From an uncultured Caryophanales bacterium (GTDB lineage Bacteria > Bacillota_I > Bacilli_A > RFN20 > CAG-826): a stretch of DNA of 64,000 nucleotides. Of the stretch, positions 36,089 to 44,840 are shown one piece after another. The DNA is taken from positions 9,720-73,719 of the forward strand of contig CAJJXG010000006.1 in assembly GCA_905197045.1 (NCBI GenBank), given 5' to 3'. Each line of letters starts with the position of its first letter. Position 1 is the first letter of the stretch. The position numbers were made by a program, and so were the translations under genes. The notes beneath the pieces were generated by a model, which worked only from the letters and a program-made list of their open reading frames with translations, was not told the origin of the DNA and ran no database searches.

Positions 36089-37468
36089 CTATAAATGTAA
36101 ATTACTTTTGCTTGCGATAACGTCTTTAATGAAAGCATTGACGTTTGTGTATTCTGTAACGATAAAAGCAGGATCTTCTACTACAACATTTGCTTTATCT
36201 TCCCACCAACTTGAAGCTGGGTCATTTAAGCAAGGGAAGACGTTTTCGCCATCATCTTTTTGTGTGAATTCATAGTTTTCTAATGTACCATGACCAAACT
36301 TTGTTCTATCAACATTAATTGATGGCATTGATGGATAATCACCAATATCTTTACCCCAAGCAGCATATCCTTCTTTAGTTGTACTTAAGTAATTGATGAA
36401 TGCACAGGATGTCCATGGATGTTGTGTATATGGCATAATTTGCAAATAATGTTTATACATAAATCCACCAAAACCAGCGATTTTTGAATCACCAGGATTT
36501 GCTCCATCACTAATATCTTTACCTAAAGCGGCAATTGTAATGTTTTTCTTTGTAATACTGGCAGTTTCTTGAATGGAAGCAATCTTAGAATAAACAATCC
36601 AGCCAAGTCCACCTTCATCTTTCATGAATGCATCACGTGCAGCGCCATCATCACCATAAAATACTGCATTATTTAAATAGTTTTCGATAAAAGCATAAGC
36701 ATATTTTTGGTCGCCATATTTATCATATTTTGCCATGTCTAATGACTTATTATCATTAGTTGAAGCATTGAATGCATCTTCAAGAGCATCACACCATTCA
36801 TCTTTTGTTAACATGATAAGCCAATCTCTATTAACATTTTCATTATTTGGATCCATGGTATGGATATGGTTTTTAAATTTAGCTTGTGTAATATCCCAAA
36901 TATTATCAATTACAACATCTGCTCCTTTTCCACCATTATTGACCATCCAAGTTTTCATATTATATTGAAGTGAGAATGGGTTAGCGTTTTTGGTCTTATC
37001 GGTATCTTTAGCATCACTCCATTCTTTTGGAATGTAGTTTAAGAATTTTCCAGTACTAATACCTAAAGCTTGTAATTGATAACCATCTTGGACAAGGGCT
37101 GCATCGTAACCTGTTGTTAAACCATTATCAATTTCGCCACATAATTTAGCATAAATTTCACCATCAACTGCTGTATCAGTAGTAATTGACATATTAGCGC
37201 AAGCAGCATTATATTTTGTTAATTCAGCTTTAAATCCTTCGATAGCATTTTTAAATCTGGATGAAGTTCCGATGAATTTTAATTGGCCGCCGCCAATTTC
37301 TTCAGCAGCTTTTTTGAAAAGATCATCTCTTGATAATGTTTGAGCTTCACTAATGATATCTTTATTTGTATTTTTAATTTCGTCATTAGCATTACCACCA
37401 CATGCTGTCATTGTACATGCACAGATTATGGCAGCGCTTAACGTAAATAAACCTTTTGATTTTTTCAT
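36089..37468 (-). CDS. ABC importer substrate-binding lipoprotein
   Basis: 459-residue binding protein with lipobox MTAC (Cys23). The mature part (LKFIGTSSRFKNAIEGF, late WTSCAFINYLSTTKEGYAAW) matches the family of binding proteins used with fused FbpB-type permeases. It is larger than typical iron-binding FbpA. AAGGAGG precedes the ATG. The downstream sugar-phosphate enzymes and the cre-like operator suggest a hexose or hexose-phosphate ligand rather than iron (inference). Confidence 0.85.
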   Translation of the reverse strand: MKKSKGLFTLSAAIICACTMTACGGNANDEIKNTNKDIISEAQTLSRDDLFKKAAEEIGGGQLKFIGTSSRFKNAIEGFKAELTKYNAACANMSITTDTAVDGEIYAKLCGEIDNGLTTGYDAALVQDGYQLQALGISTGKFLNYIPKEWSDAKDTDKTKNANPFSLQYNMKTWMVNNGGKGADVVIDNIWDITQAKFKNHIHTMDPNNENVNRDWLIMLTKDEWCDALEDAFNASTNDNKSLDMAKYDKYGDQKYAYAFIENYLNNAVFYGDDGAARDAFMKDEGGLGWIVYSKIASIQETASITKKNITIAALGKDISDGANPGDSKIAGFGGFMYKHYLQIMPYTQHPWTSCAFINYLSTTKEGYAAWGKDIGDYPSMPSINVDRTKFGHGTLENYEFTQKDDGENVFPCLNDPASSWWEDKANVVVEDPAFIVTEYTNVNAFIKDVIASKSNLHL

Positions 37469-37513
37469 TATAAATCCTCCTTCAAAAAGTTTTTAAGATA
37501 CTTTAATTATAAA

Positions 37514-37527
37514 TGTAAGCGCTTACA
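37514..37527. promoter_or_regulatory. LacI/CcpA-type operator of the second importer operon
   Basis: Perfect palindrome TGTAAGCGCTTACA, 45 bp upstream of the binding-protein ATG. It is identical to the site before malQ. A GATATTTATCGTAT motif (37587-37600) lies further upstream. Confidence 0.8.
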
Positions 37528-37628
37528 ATTCAAGCAAAAAAATTTACAATTAAAAATATTTTGAAACCGAAACAACTAATTATCACGATATTTATCGTAT
37601 TTATTTTATTTTTTAAAATGTAAAGAAA

Positions 37629-39287
37629 TTAATAGGTAATTGTAAATTCGGAACCTTTTCCTAAACTACTTTTAACATCAATCTTATATTCATAATAATT
37701 ACAAATATATTTAACAATTGATAAGCCTAGACCAGTGCCACCATTTTCCCTACTTCTTGCTTTGTCGACTCTAAAAAATCTTTCAAAAATACGGGATTTG
37801 TTTTCATCACTTACCCCAATTCCACTATCTTTAATTGAAATTTTATGGTTTGTTGTATCAATTGTAATTACGATTTCGCCATTGACTTTGTTGTATCTAA
37901 TCGCATTTTCGATAATATTTTTAAAAAGATTATAAAAATCTTCATTGTTAATCTTTAAGATTAGTTTTTGGTAATTTTTGATCACTTTTATATGTTTTGC
38001 CTTAATTTGCTCTTCAAGCATAAGCAAAATATGATCAAGTTCTTTCATGACATCAATTTTTTCAATTGGTCTTAAATTATTATTTTCAAGCGAAGAAAGT
38101 TCAAGCATTTCCATAATAAGCTTATTCATTCTTTCGCTCTCTTTAATTGTCTTTTCATTAGCAGTTTTAATTTCTTCATTACTTGTTAATACCCCATCTT
38201 TGATTAATTCTTGATAACCTAAAATAGTCGTTAAAGGCGATTTTAATTCATGAGCGGCATTAGCAAAAAAGTCTCTTTTCATCTTTTCACTATTAAATTT
38301 ATCAGTAATATCAACAATTAAAATTGAAACACTGCTTACATTTGAGTTTTCATTAAAAGAATCATCTATATTATTAATATTAAATTCAAAGATTTTTCCA
38401 TCGATTTCTTTATTAAATAAGAGTGGTCGGTTTAACGAAGAAACAACTTTAACATTAACTAAAATATCATGAGTTAAAGGATTATCGATAATTTTTTTAT
38501 CATTTCTTTCTATGTGAATTATGTCTCTTCCTTTTTTATTAGAAAGAATAATTAATCCATCTAAATTAACAACTAAAATACCTTGTTCAATTGAATCCAA
38601 AATGAAGTTTAACTTCTTTTCACTTAAAAAATTATTCTTTAACTGTCTATCAAGTTCTCGTCTTGTATCTTTTAATATATTTGCTAAATTTTCAACATCA
38701 TTATCGTATTCAACCATGGTTTGAATATTAACAATATTGCGTAATTTTCTGACTTGGTATTTTAAATAAGCCGCTTCTTTTTTTGACTTAACATATTCAA
38801 AAACCACGCAAAAAGCACCTAAAATTAATAAAATTATTGGAATTACTATCACAAGTATCCTAAAAATAATAAAACTTGAATCATAATAAACAATATATAA
38901 ATTATAAGAATTATTATTTAAGTTATAAGAACAAGTGGCTAGACCAGTTCCTCCATTTTTATTGGAAAAAGAAATAATATGATCTAAATTGCTTTTTAAT
39001 TTAAATAGATAATTTGAATCAAAAGCGATTTCGCTTGTAGATTTAACAACATTTCCACTTCCATTAAAAATAACTATATCTTTTTCTTTATCGTTACTAT
39101 AAAAAGCAATAATATCATCTTCATTTTCACTATTTAAAACTTCGTTTATATTAAAAGAGAAGGTTGTTAAAGTTTCTTTATAAGAATTTTCTAAAATAAA
39201 ATACGGAACTAAAAGTCCAACAAGAGAAATTCCTATAAAAGCAAAGGTAAATAAAAAAATTATAAAAGTTCGTTTAAGTCGCATCAT
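37629..39287 (-). CDS. Sensor histidine kinase, PhoR/WalK-like
   Basis: 552-residue membrane kinase. Helices near 8-30 and 143-165 frame an extracellular sensor of about 110 residues. A PAS-like domain (about 240-335), HisKA with the phospho-His in FFANAAHELKSPLTT (about 345), and a HATPase with N box, ERFFRVDKARSR and GTGLGLSIV follow. It overlaps the response regulator gene by four bases. The domain order matches PhoR/WalK kinases. Signal unknown; it lies downstream of its regulator and head-on to the importer promoter region. Confidence 0.9.
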   Translation of the reverse strand: MMRLKRTFIIFLFTFAFIGISLVGLLVPYFILENSYKETLTTFSFNINEVLNSENEDDIIAFYSNDKEKDIVIFNGSGNVVKSTSEIAFDSNYLFKLKSNLDHIISFSNKNGGTGLATCSYNLNNNSYNLYIVYYDSSFIIFRILVIVIPIILLILGAFCVVFEYVKSKKEAAYLKYQVRKLRNIVNIQTMVEYDNDVENLANILKDTRRELDRQLKNNFLSEKKLNFILDSIEQGILVVNLDGLIILSNKKGRDIIHIERNDKKIIDNPLTHDILVNVKVVSSLNRPLLFNKEIDGKIFEFNINNIDDSFNENSNVSSVSILIVDITDKFNSEKMKRDFFANAAHELKSPLTTILGYQELIKDGVLTSNEEIKTANEKTIKESERMNKLIMEMLELSSLENNNLRPIEKIDVMKELDHILLMLEEQIKAKHIKVIKNYQKLILKINNEDFYNLFKNIIENAIRYNKVNGEIVITIDTTNHKISIKDSGIGVSDENKSRIFERFFRVDKARSRENGGTGLGLSIVKYICNYYEYKIDVKSSLGKGSEFTITY

Positions 39288-39961
39288 TTCTCAATAATAT
39301 AGCCACCACCATAAATTGATTTAATAAAATTCTTATTCTCATCACCAATTTTTGCTCGTATTGATTTAATGTGCATATCAACACTACGTGAATTATTTTT
39401 ATTATTAGTGCCCCAAATTTGATTATACAATTCGTCTCGAGAAACAACATTGCCTTGCTTTAAGAACAAGTATTTCAAAATCTTAAATTCATTTGAAGTT
39501 AAATCAATAAGATTATCAAATTTATAAAATTTTTCGTTTTTAATGTCTAATGTGAACTCTTTGAGTTTAATTATGAATTTATCTTTTAAAAATTTACGAT
39601 AATGTACGTTAATTCGACTAATTAGTTCTTTGATATTAAAAGGTTTAACAAGATAATCATCTGCACCATTATTAAGTCCGCTTATTCTATCTTCTAAAAG
39701 CGATTTAGCGCTTAAAATAATTATTGGTATCTTGTCATTATCGATATCTTTACGAATAATGTTTAAAATTTCATTGCCTTGAATACCTGGAAGCATTAAA
39801 TCAAGAAGTATTAAATTAGGTTTTTTAATTTCAAATGTCTTTAAGAAAGATTCACCATCATCAAAACAGCGAACATCAAAATCGCTCTTCTTTAATGCAA
39901 TTCTAATTAAATTTGCAATTTCATGATCATCTTCAACCGAATAAATTAAAAAATCATTCAT
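39284..39961 (-). CDS. OmpR/PhoB-family response regulator
   Basis: 225-residue regulator. Receiver domain (1-120) with phospho-acceptor Asp in LILLDLMLPG, acidic pair near the start (EDD) and Lys in DYLVKPFN. The winged-helix DNA-binding domain (about 135-225) has the typical SRDELYNQIWG and RSVDMHIKSIRAKI. It pairs with the overlapping histidine kinase. Two TTGTAAAGAAAA copies stand upstream (40076-40087, 40137-40148) and may be autoregulatory sites. Confidence 0.9.
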   Translation of the reverse strand: MNDFLIYSVEDDHEIANLIRIALKKSDFDVRCFDDGESFLKTFEIKKPNLILLDLMLPGIQGNEILNIIRKDIDNDKIPIIILSAKSLLEDRISGLNNGADDYLVKPFNIKELISRINVHYRKFLKDKFIIKLKEFTLDIKNEKFYKFDNLIDLTSNEFKILKYLFLKQGNVVSRDELYNQIWGTNNKNNSRSVDMHIKSIRAKIGDENKNFIKSIYGGGYIIEK

Positions 39962-40198
39962 GAATTAATTTTACAATTTAAAATGATTAAATTCATTATT
40001 AAATTATCACTATTAACGATAATGATGGTATTTAAGTTGTGTAATTTTTAAAATTCATTATATAAAAGAAGAAGATTGTAAAGAAAAAATCGACAGAATA
40101 TTAAATATTTTCGCGTTTTTTGATTTTAATTTCAAATTGTAAAGAAAAGTCTAGTTTAAGGTAAAAATCCCGCAAAAGTTGTATATTTAACAGCATTT

Positions 40199-40789
40199 TT
40201 AATCTTTACTATTTGATTTAAAATATTCAATCAGCTCTTTAGTCATTAAAATATAGCCTTCTTTGTTTGGATGAATGCCATCAGACATTATCTTTTTAAA
40301 GGTGGCGTTTCTCATATTTGCATCATTATAAAAATCAATAACATCAAAATGATAAATAACAGCTAATGATTTTAATCTTTCTATCATGCTTTCATATTTC
40401 TTATTTATCTTTGTAAAACATGTATAGAAAACAATTTTAGCTTCTGAGTTCTTTCTTAAATATTCGATTATATTAACAATTGCTCCAAAAGTTGTTCTTT
40501 CATTATCTAAATCGTACTTATTATTAAATAAGTGTAAGTCATTTGTAGAAAGTTGAATCAAAGCATAATTAAAAGTTTTTAAGATATTTAGATCTATCTT
40601 TTTAACTCTTGCTAGATAAGAGTCAGCTTTTCGATTAGCTAAACAAGTTCCGTTAACTGCCTCTTTATAGACTTCAAATTTAACCGTTTCATCATTATAT
40701 TCATTTAACATTTCTACATAAGAAACATTAAAATTACCATAACCTTTAGTAATACTACTACCTAAAGCTAATATATTAATCTTTTTCAT
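40199..40789 (-). CDS. SGNH/GDSL hydrolase
   Basis: About 196 residues with SGNH blocks: GSSITKGYG (nucleophile Ser), a Gly/Asn region, LSTNDLHL and the C-terminal SDGIHPNKEGY with the Asp-x-x-His pair. These enzymes remove acyl or acetyl groups from sugars or lipids. No signal peptide, so cytoplasmic. ATG 40789 is chosen; upstream in-frame start codons lie within the previous gene. It directly follows the Nudix gene. Confidence 0.8.
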   Translation of the reverse strand: MKKINILALGSSITKGYGNFNVSYVEMLNEYNDETVKFEVYKEAVNGTCLANRKADSYLARVKKIDLNILKTFNYALIQLSTNDLHLFNNKYDLDNERTTFGAIVNIIEYLRKNSEAKIVFYTCFTKINKKYESMIERLKSLAVIYHFDVIDFYNDANMRNATFKKIMSDGIHPNKEGYILMTKELIEYFKSNSKD

Positions 40790-40790
40790 A

Positions 40791-41189
40791 CTAATTTTTC
40801 TCGATAAGTTCAAATAACTCTAAAAAATCATCAGACAATTTATAGTTATTAATCTCACTTTTATTTATCCAAAAGACTTTTCCTTCTTCACTACTTTTAA
40901 TTTCACCACTAAAATCATCACTTTTATAAAGTAAGCCTAAATAGCGAACGTTATCACCCCAGTCCCGCTCTTTAATAGCGCAAAATTTAACTGAGTGAAG
41001 AGTTAAACCAGTTTCTTCTTTAATTTCACGAATTACACTTTCTTCAAGTGTTTCTCCTTTTTCAACATGTCCTCCTGGAAAAGAAAGACCTGGCCAATCA
41101 GATTTAACTCGATCAATAACCAAAATCCTCTCACCTTTATAAACCATACACATGTTTGAAAGGATGCATTTTGTAATTTTATCGTTCAT
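40791..41189 (-). CDS. Nudix hydrolase
   Basis: About 132-residue Nudix enzyme. The Nudix box is complete: GGHVEKGETLEESVIREIKEETGL follows the GX5EX7REUXEEXGU pattern. It hydrolyses a nucleoside diphosphate derivative; 8-oxo-dGTP-type substrates are common for this size. ATG 41189 follows the previous stop by one base (TGATATG); an upstream TTG is less likely. Confidence 0.85.
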   Translation of the reverse strand: MNDKITKCILSNMCMVYKGERILVIDRVKSDWPGLSFPGGHVEKGETLEESVIREIKEETGLTLHSVKFCAIKERDWGDNVRYLGLLYKSDDFSGEIKSSEEGKVFWINKSEINNYKLSDDFLELFELIEKN

Positions 41190-41190
41190 A

Positions 41191-41676
41191 TCAATCAACA
41201 ACTACATCTCTATTTTTATCAATAAAATAGCTCTTTAACACTCTTTGGTCCATTCTTAAACAATTGTCAAAATCAATTTTATCAAATGGAACGAACTTAA
41301 TTTCTTTACTTTCACCATCTTGAGATGAAATTTTAACTTTTGTTGAATCTACTCTTCCAAGAAAAATAACATCAGTATAATAAGTTACATCTTGATTAGG
41401 ATATTCCATTCTTCCTTCTTCTCCAGAAAAAATACCGAGTAAACTTATTTCATCTTCATTAAATTTTATTCCAGTTTCTTCATAAGTCTCTCTTATAGCG
41501 CCAGTCTTAACCTTTTCGCCCATATTTAAAGCTCCACCTGGAAAAGAATATTTTCCATTATCACTTCTTGTTTCTAGAAGAACCTCATCTTTCTCATTCA
41601 ATACTAAAATAGCTACTCCTATAGCCATGATTTCCTTATGACCAACTATATTTCTAATATATTTTATATAATCCAT
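41191..41676 (-). CDS. Nudix hydrolase
   Basis: 161-residue Nudix protein with the box GGALNMGEKVKTGAIRETYEETGI and an N-terminal IGVAILVLNEKDEVLLE strand pair. It is the first of two adjacent Nudix genes followed by an SGNH hydrolase, all tightly spaced. The two are only moderately similar. Substrate unknown; sugar-nucleotide or housecleaning roles are possible. Confidence 0.85.
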   Translation of the reverse strand: MDYIKYIRNIVGHKEIMAIGVAILVLNEKDEVLLETRSDNGKYSFPGGALNMGEKVKTGAIRETYEETGIKFNEDEISLLGIFSGEEGRMEYPNQDVTYYTDVIFLGRVDSTKVKISSQDGESKEIKFVPFDKIDFDNCLRMDQRVLKSYFIDKNRDVVVD

Positions 41677-41996
41677 ATTTTCTTTCCTTTACCTAAACTA
41701 TTTTAATAACTTTTCTTAAATAATTAAAGTTAACGGAATTTTTTAAGTTAAATACACTAACAAAATTGAAATAATAATTTAATAAGATCAAATAATAAAC
41801 TTTTTTTACTTATTTTGAATCGCTAAATAAATTGATACTTAAAAATACGCATTTAATCGTAATTTTTGCCATTAATTCTTACCTCTAGGACATGGTCATG
41901 GACATAAATAATGTCTAAGACATTTTTGAAAATGTCCTTGACATTTCTCTTTATTATTTTCTATTAAAATCTTATATTTATTTAAAGGAAATTTTT
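41677..41996. other. Spacer holding the upstream copy of the 106-bp repeat
   Basis: The region before 41841 is AT-rich without ORF. The repeat copy at 41841-41946 and a ribosome site AAAGGA before the AlbA_2 gene follow. Confidence 0.5.
41841..41946 (+). repeat. 106-bp direct repeat, copy 1 (upstream of AlbA_2 gene)
   Basis: Aligned without gaps to 43382-43487, with 9 mismatches by my count. It begins AAAAATACGCATTTAATCG and contains several GACAT words, including ATGTC-TAA-GACAT (41911-41923) and ATGTC-CTT-GACAT (about 41932-41944), spaced 21 bp. It lies 50 bp before the AlbA_2 start, at a promoter position. Confidence 0.9.
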
Positions 41997-43346
41997 ATGA
42001 TTATTGGAAGAGAAACAGAAACCATCGAATTCAAAAAAAGTACCAGCGAATTAAAAGAGGCGCTTCAATCCATATCTGCTATTTTAAACAAGCATCAACA
42101 TGGCGTTATTTATTTTGGTGTAAAAGACAATGGCGAAGTCGTAGGACAAAAAATTGAAAAAGATACATTAAGAGATATCTCAAATAAAATAAGAGAACAA
42201 ATCAAACCAGAGTGTTTCTATAACGTTGAAAAGAGAAACGACGATGAGAATAACACTTTTATAGAAGTATCTTTTAGTGGAGAAAGAATTCCATATTCAG
42301 CTAATGGTAAATTTTATTTAAGATTTTCAGATCAAGATCGATTAATGACAAATGAGGAACTTGAAAAATTTTTTCTTAATATTCAAAAAAATTATTCTAT
42401 ATGGGAGAACGAAGATTCTTTTACTAGTATAAACGATATAGATGAAGCTTTACTTGAAAAGATGATTAATAAAGGTTACGAAAACAAACGACTTCATTTT
42501 AAATATACTAATTCCTATGAAGTTTTAAAAAAGTTAGGATTAATTGCTAAAGGTAACCAAAACCTCAATAATGCAGGTAACGTATTATTTTCATCCTTAA
42601 ATCCAATAACTCTTAAATTAGCCACTTTTGCGTCAGAAACAAAAGAAACATTTTTAAAACTTGAATATTTTGAAGGTAATATCTTCACTTGTATTGAAAA
42701 AGGAATTTCTTATGTTTTAAACGCAATAAATTGGAACGTAACTTTAGATGGTTCACCTTTGAGAAAAGAAACTCCAGAGATTCCTAAAGAAGCATTAAGA
42801 GAGATTATAGTTAACGCTTTTAGTCATGCTCGTTATAGAAGTTCGACTACTTTTGAAATTGATGTTTTTAAAGACCGTGTAACAATATATAGTCCTGGCT
42901 ACTTTCCATTAGGATACACTCCTGAAGATTTTGCATACAACCATGAAGAACCAATTATGTTGAATCCTAAGATTATTCACGTTTTATTTAAAACGTGTCA
43001 GATTGAATCTTTTGGTTATGGATTTGAAACAACTTTTAAATTATGTAAAGAATTTTCGGTACCATATAAGTACGAGAACACAAAATCAGGCTTTAAATTT
43101 ATTTTTTATAGACCTTTATCATTAAAATATTCAACTTTTGATTTAAACGATACTGAAACCAAAGTTTTAAGGCAAATTATAAAAAATTCAACAATTAAAA
43201 TTAAAGAAATAGCCGCTAATATCAATAAAAGTGAGAAAACAGTATCACGTGCTCTTAAAAAATTAAAAGAAGAAAACTTTATATATCGTGAAGGCGATGA
43301 TTTTAGAGGTGAATGGATTGTTAATAAGGATTTATATAAAAAATAA
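41997..43346 (+). CDS. AlbA_2/Schlafen-like ATP-binding putative regulator (COG2865)
   Basis: 449-residue protein: AlbA_2 domain at about 1-120 (ETIEFKKSTSELKEALQSI, then GVIYFGVKDNGEVVG), a GHKL-like HATPase_c_4 region near 265-345 (LREIIVNAFSHARYR), and a C-terminal winged helix (about 380-449; KIKEIAANINKSEKTVSRALKKL). Such proteins are annotated as putative transcriptional regulators and some have roles in conflict systems. The ribosome site AAAGGA is seven or eight bases before the ATG. Near-identical 106-bp repeats flank the gene. Confidence 0.9.
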   Translation: MIIGRETETIEFKKSTSELKEALQSISAILNKHQHGVIYFGVKDNGEVVGQKIEKDTLRDISNKIREQIKPECFYNVEKRNDDENNTFIEVSFSGERIPYSANGKFYLRFSDQDRLMTNEELEKFFLNIQKNYSIWENEDSFTSINDIDEALLEKMINKGYENKRLHFKYTNSYEVLKKLGLIAKGNQNLNNAGNVLFSSLNPITLKLATFASETKETFLKLEYFEGNIFTCIEKGISYVLNAINWNVTLDGSPLRKETPEIPKEALREIIVNAFSHARYRSSTTFEIDVFKDRVTIYSPGYFPLGYTPEDFAYNHEEPIMLNPKIIHVLFKTCQIESFGYGFETTFKLCKEFSVPYKYENTKSGFKFIFYRPLSLKYSTFDLNDTETKVLRQIIKNSTIKIKEIAANINKSEKTVSRALKKLKEENFIYREGDDFRGEWIVNKDLYKK

Positions 43347-43381
43347 TCACATTTAATTTAACTGTTTATAAATATTCTTAA

Positions 43382-43487
43382 AAAAATACGCATTTAATCG
43401 TAATTTTTGACATTACTACTTACCTCTAGGACATGGTCATGGACATAATTAATGTCTTAGACATATTTGAAAATGTCTAAGACATTT
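43382..43487 (+). repeat. 106-bp direct repeat, copy 2 (downstream of AlbA_2 gene)
   Basis: Same orientation as copy 1. It contains ATGTC-TTA-GACAT and ATGTC-TAA-GACAT dyads. It lies between two convergent gene ends (43346 and 43512), where no promoter is expected for either gene. Confidence 0.9.
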
Positions 43488-43511
43488 TAATGTTAAATTA
43501 AGATGCTAAAT

Positions 43512-44807
43512 TCAAGGTCTTAAACAATTAATTGGAATAATAAAGATACCTTCTTCGTTTTTATAGCAAGCTCCACTTGAAGTAATAATTGCTTTAAATT
43601 TAGGAAGTTTTGCTTTTGCTCGAACTAATTTGTCTTCAAATCTAGTAAGAGATCTAATTCCATCTTGAATATTTTCAGGACTATTAATTTTAACTTCTAT
43701 CGCACCGAATTCACCATTTGGTAATTGAACAATTATGTCGACTTCTTGACCGCTGCTATCCCTATAATGTTTTAAACTAGCGCCAATACTTTCAGCATAA
43801 ACTGAGACATCTCTTACAACAAAGTCTTCAAAGAAAAGACCAAAAGATTTAATATCATTTAATAAATCATCAGGTTTAATATTAAGTGCTTCGCAAGCAA
43901 TAGATGTATCAATAAAATGTCTAGTCGGAGCACACCTTACTGCTACCGAAGATCTTAAATTGATGTTATATGAAGGCATATCATATATTAAAAATAACTT
44001 TTTCAATATAGTCTCATAATCATTAAAAGTGTTTTCGTCTAATTTGCTTCTTTCGCCAGATTCTAAAATATCATTTATCATGGTAGTTTTTTTGGCTTGT
44101 GTAGATATGTTACGAGCATAGGATTTTAAAATCAGTTTTAATAAATCTATATTTTTATTCTTGTAAAAGTCATTATATTCGTTATTCTCTCTAAATAAAC
44201 CTGAATAATAATTGTCTGTAATTATCAAAGAAATGCTTTTTTCTGAACAAACGGATAAAGGCCAACCGCCACGGCAAATTAAAAAGGCAATATCAAATAA
44301 AGTAATTGGATTATCGTTTTCAAGCAAAGTTTTGAAATTATCTCCACCATGAAACAAATCTTCTATTGATACAATGCCAAAAGATTCTTCTGACTCATAA
44401 AGAGTGAATGGCTTTATATTTAAATCGACTATTCTTCCAGCACCAGAATGTAATATCTCTGAACTATTAAGTGGCATGGTGCTACCTGTTGTTAAATACT
44501 TTCCAAAAACATATTCATCATCCAAATCTTTTTTAATTTGATTCCACACATCTGGACACCTTTGCCATTCATCAATTAAATGTGGTTTATCGCCTTCTAT
44601 AGCCAATCTAGGATTTCCTTTGATAACCATTAATGTATTATTATCGCTTAAATAAGTTATCGATTTAGCATATCTTTTGCATAATGTTGTTTTGCCTGAA
44701 AATTTTGGACCATTAACTAACACACATCCAGAAGTTTTCATTTTAAGTTCAAGAACTTTTTCAATAATTCTATTTTTATATAAGCCATCTTTAATCATCA
44801 TATCCAT
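43512..44807 (-). CDS. AAA ATPase with DUF4143 domain (COG1373), second copy
   Basis: 431 residues from ATG 44807. Walker A GPKFSGKTT, Walker B HLIDEWQ, winged-helix-like linker (KSYARNISTQAKKTTMINDI), DUF4143 with PD-(D/E)XK-like core (EVDIIVQ, then GAIEVKI) and final CLRP. It is paralogous to 25580-26848. The frame is open to a TTG at 44840, but that start would touch the repeat array and lacks a ribosome site, so the shorter start is preferred. It converges on the AlbA_2 gene and has six 15-bp repeats upstream. Confidence 0.85.
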   Translation of the reverse strand: MDMMIKDGLYKNRIIEKVLELKMKTSGCVLVNGPKFSGKTTLCKRYAKSITYLSDNNTLMVIKGNPRLAIEGDKPHLIDEWQRCPDVWNQIKKDLDDEYVFGKYLTTGSTMPLNSSEILHSGAGRIVDLNIKPFTLYESEESFGIVSIEDLFHGGDNFKTLLENDNPITLFDIAFLICRGGWPLSVCSEKSISLIITDNYYSGLFRENNEYNDFYKNKNIDLLKLILKSYARNISTQAKKTTMINDILESGERSKLDENTFNDYETILKKLFLIYDMPSYNINLRSSVAVRCAPTRHFIDTSIACEALNIKPDDLLNDIKSFGLFFEDFVVRDVSVYAESIGASLKHYRDSSGQEVDIIVQLPNGEFGAIEVKINSPENIQDGIRSLTRFEDKLVRAKAKLPKFKAIITSSGACYKNEEGIFIIPINCLRP

Positions 44808-44840
44808 ATTATAAATATCTATTTGCTTAAAAACAATCAA

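Noticed and set aside
44808..44840. Longer start of the second DUF4143 ATPase
   Set aside because: The codon is TTG, directly touching the repeat array, with no ribosome site.
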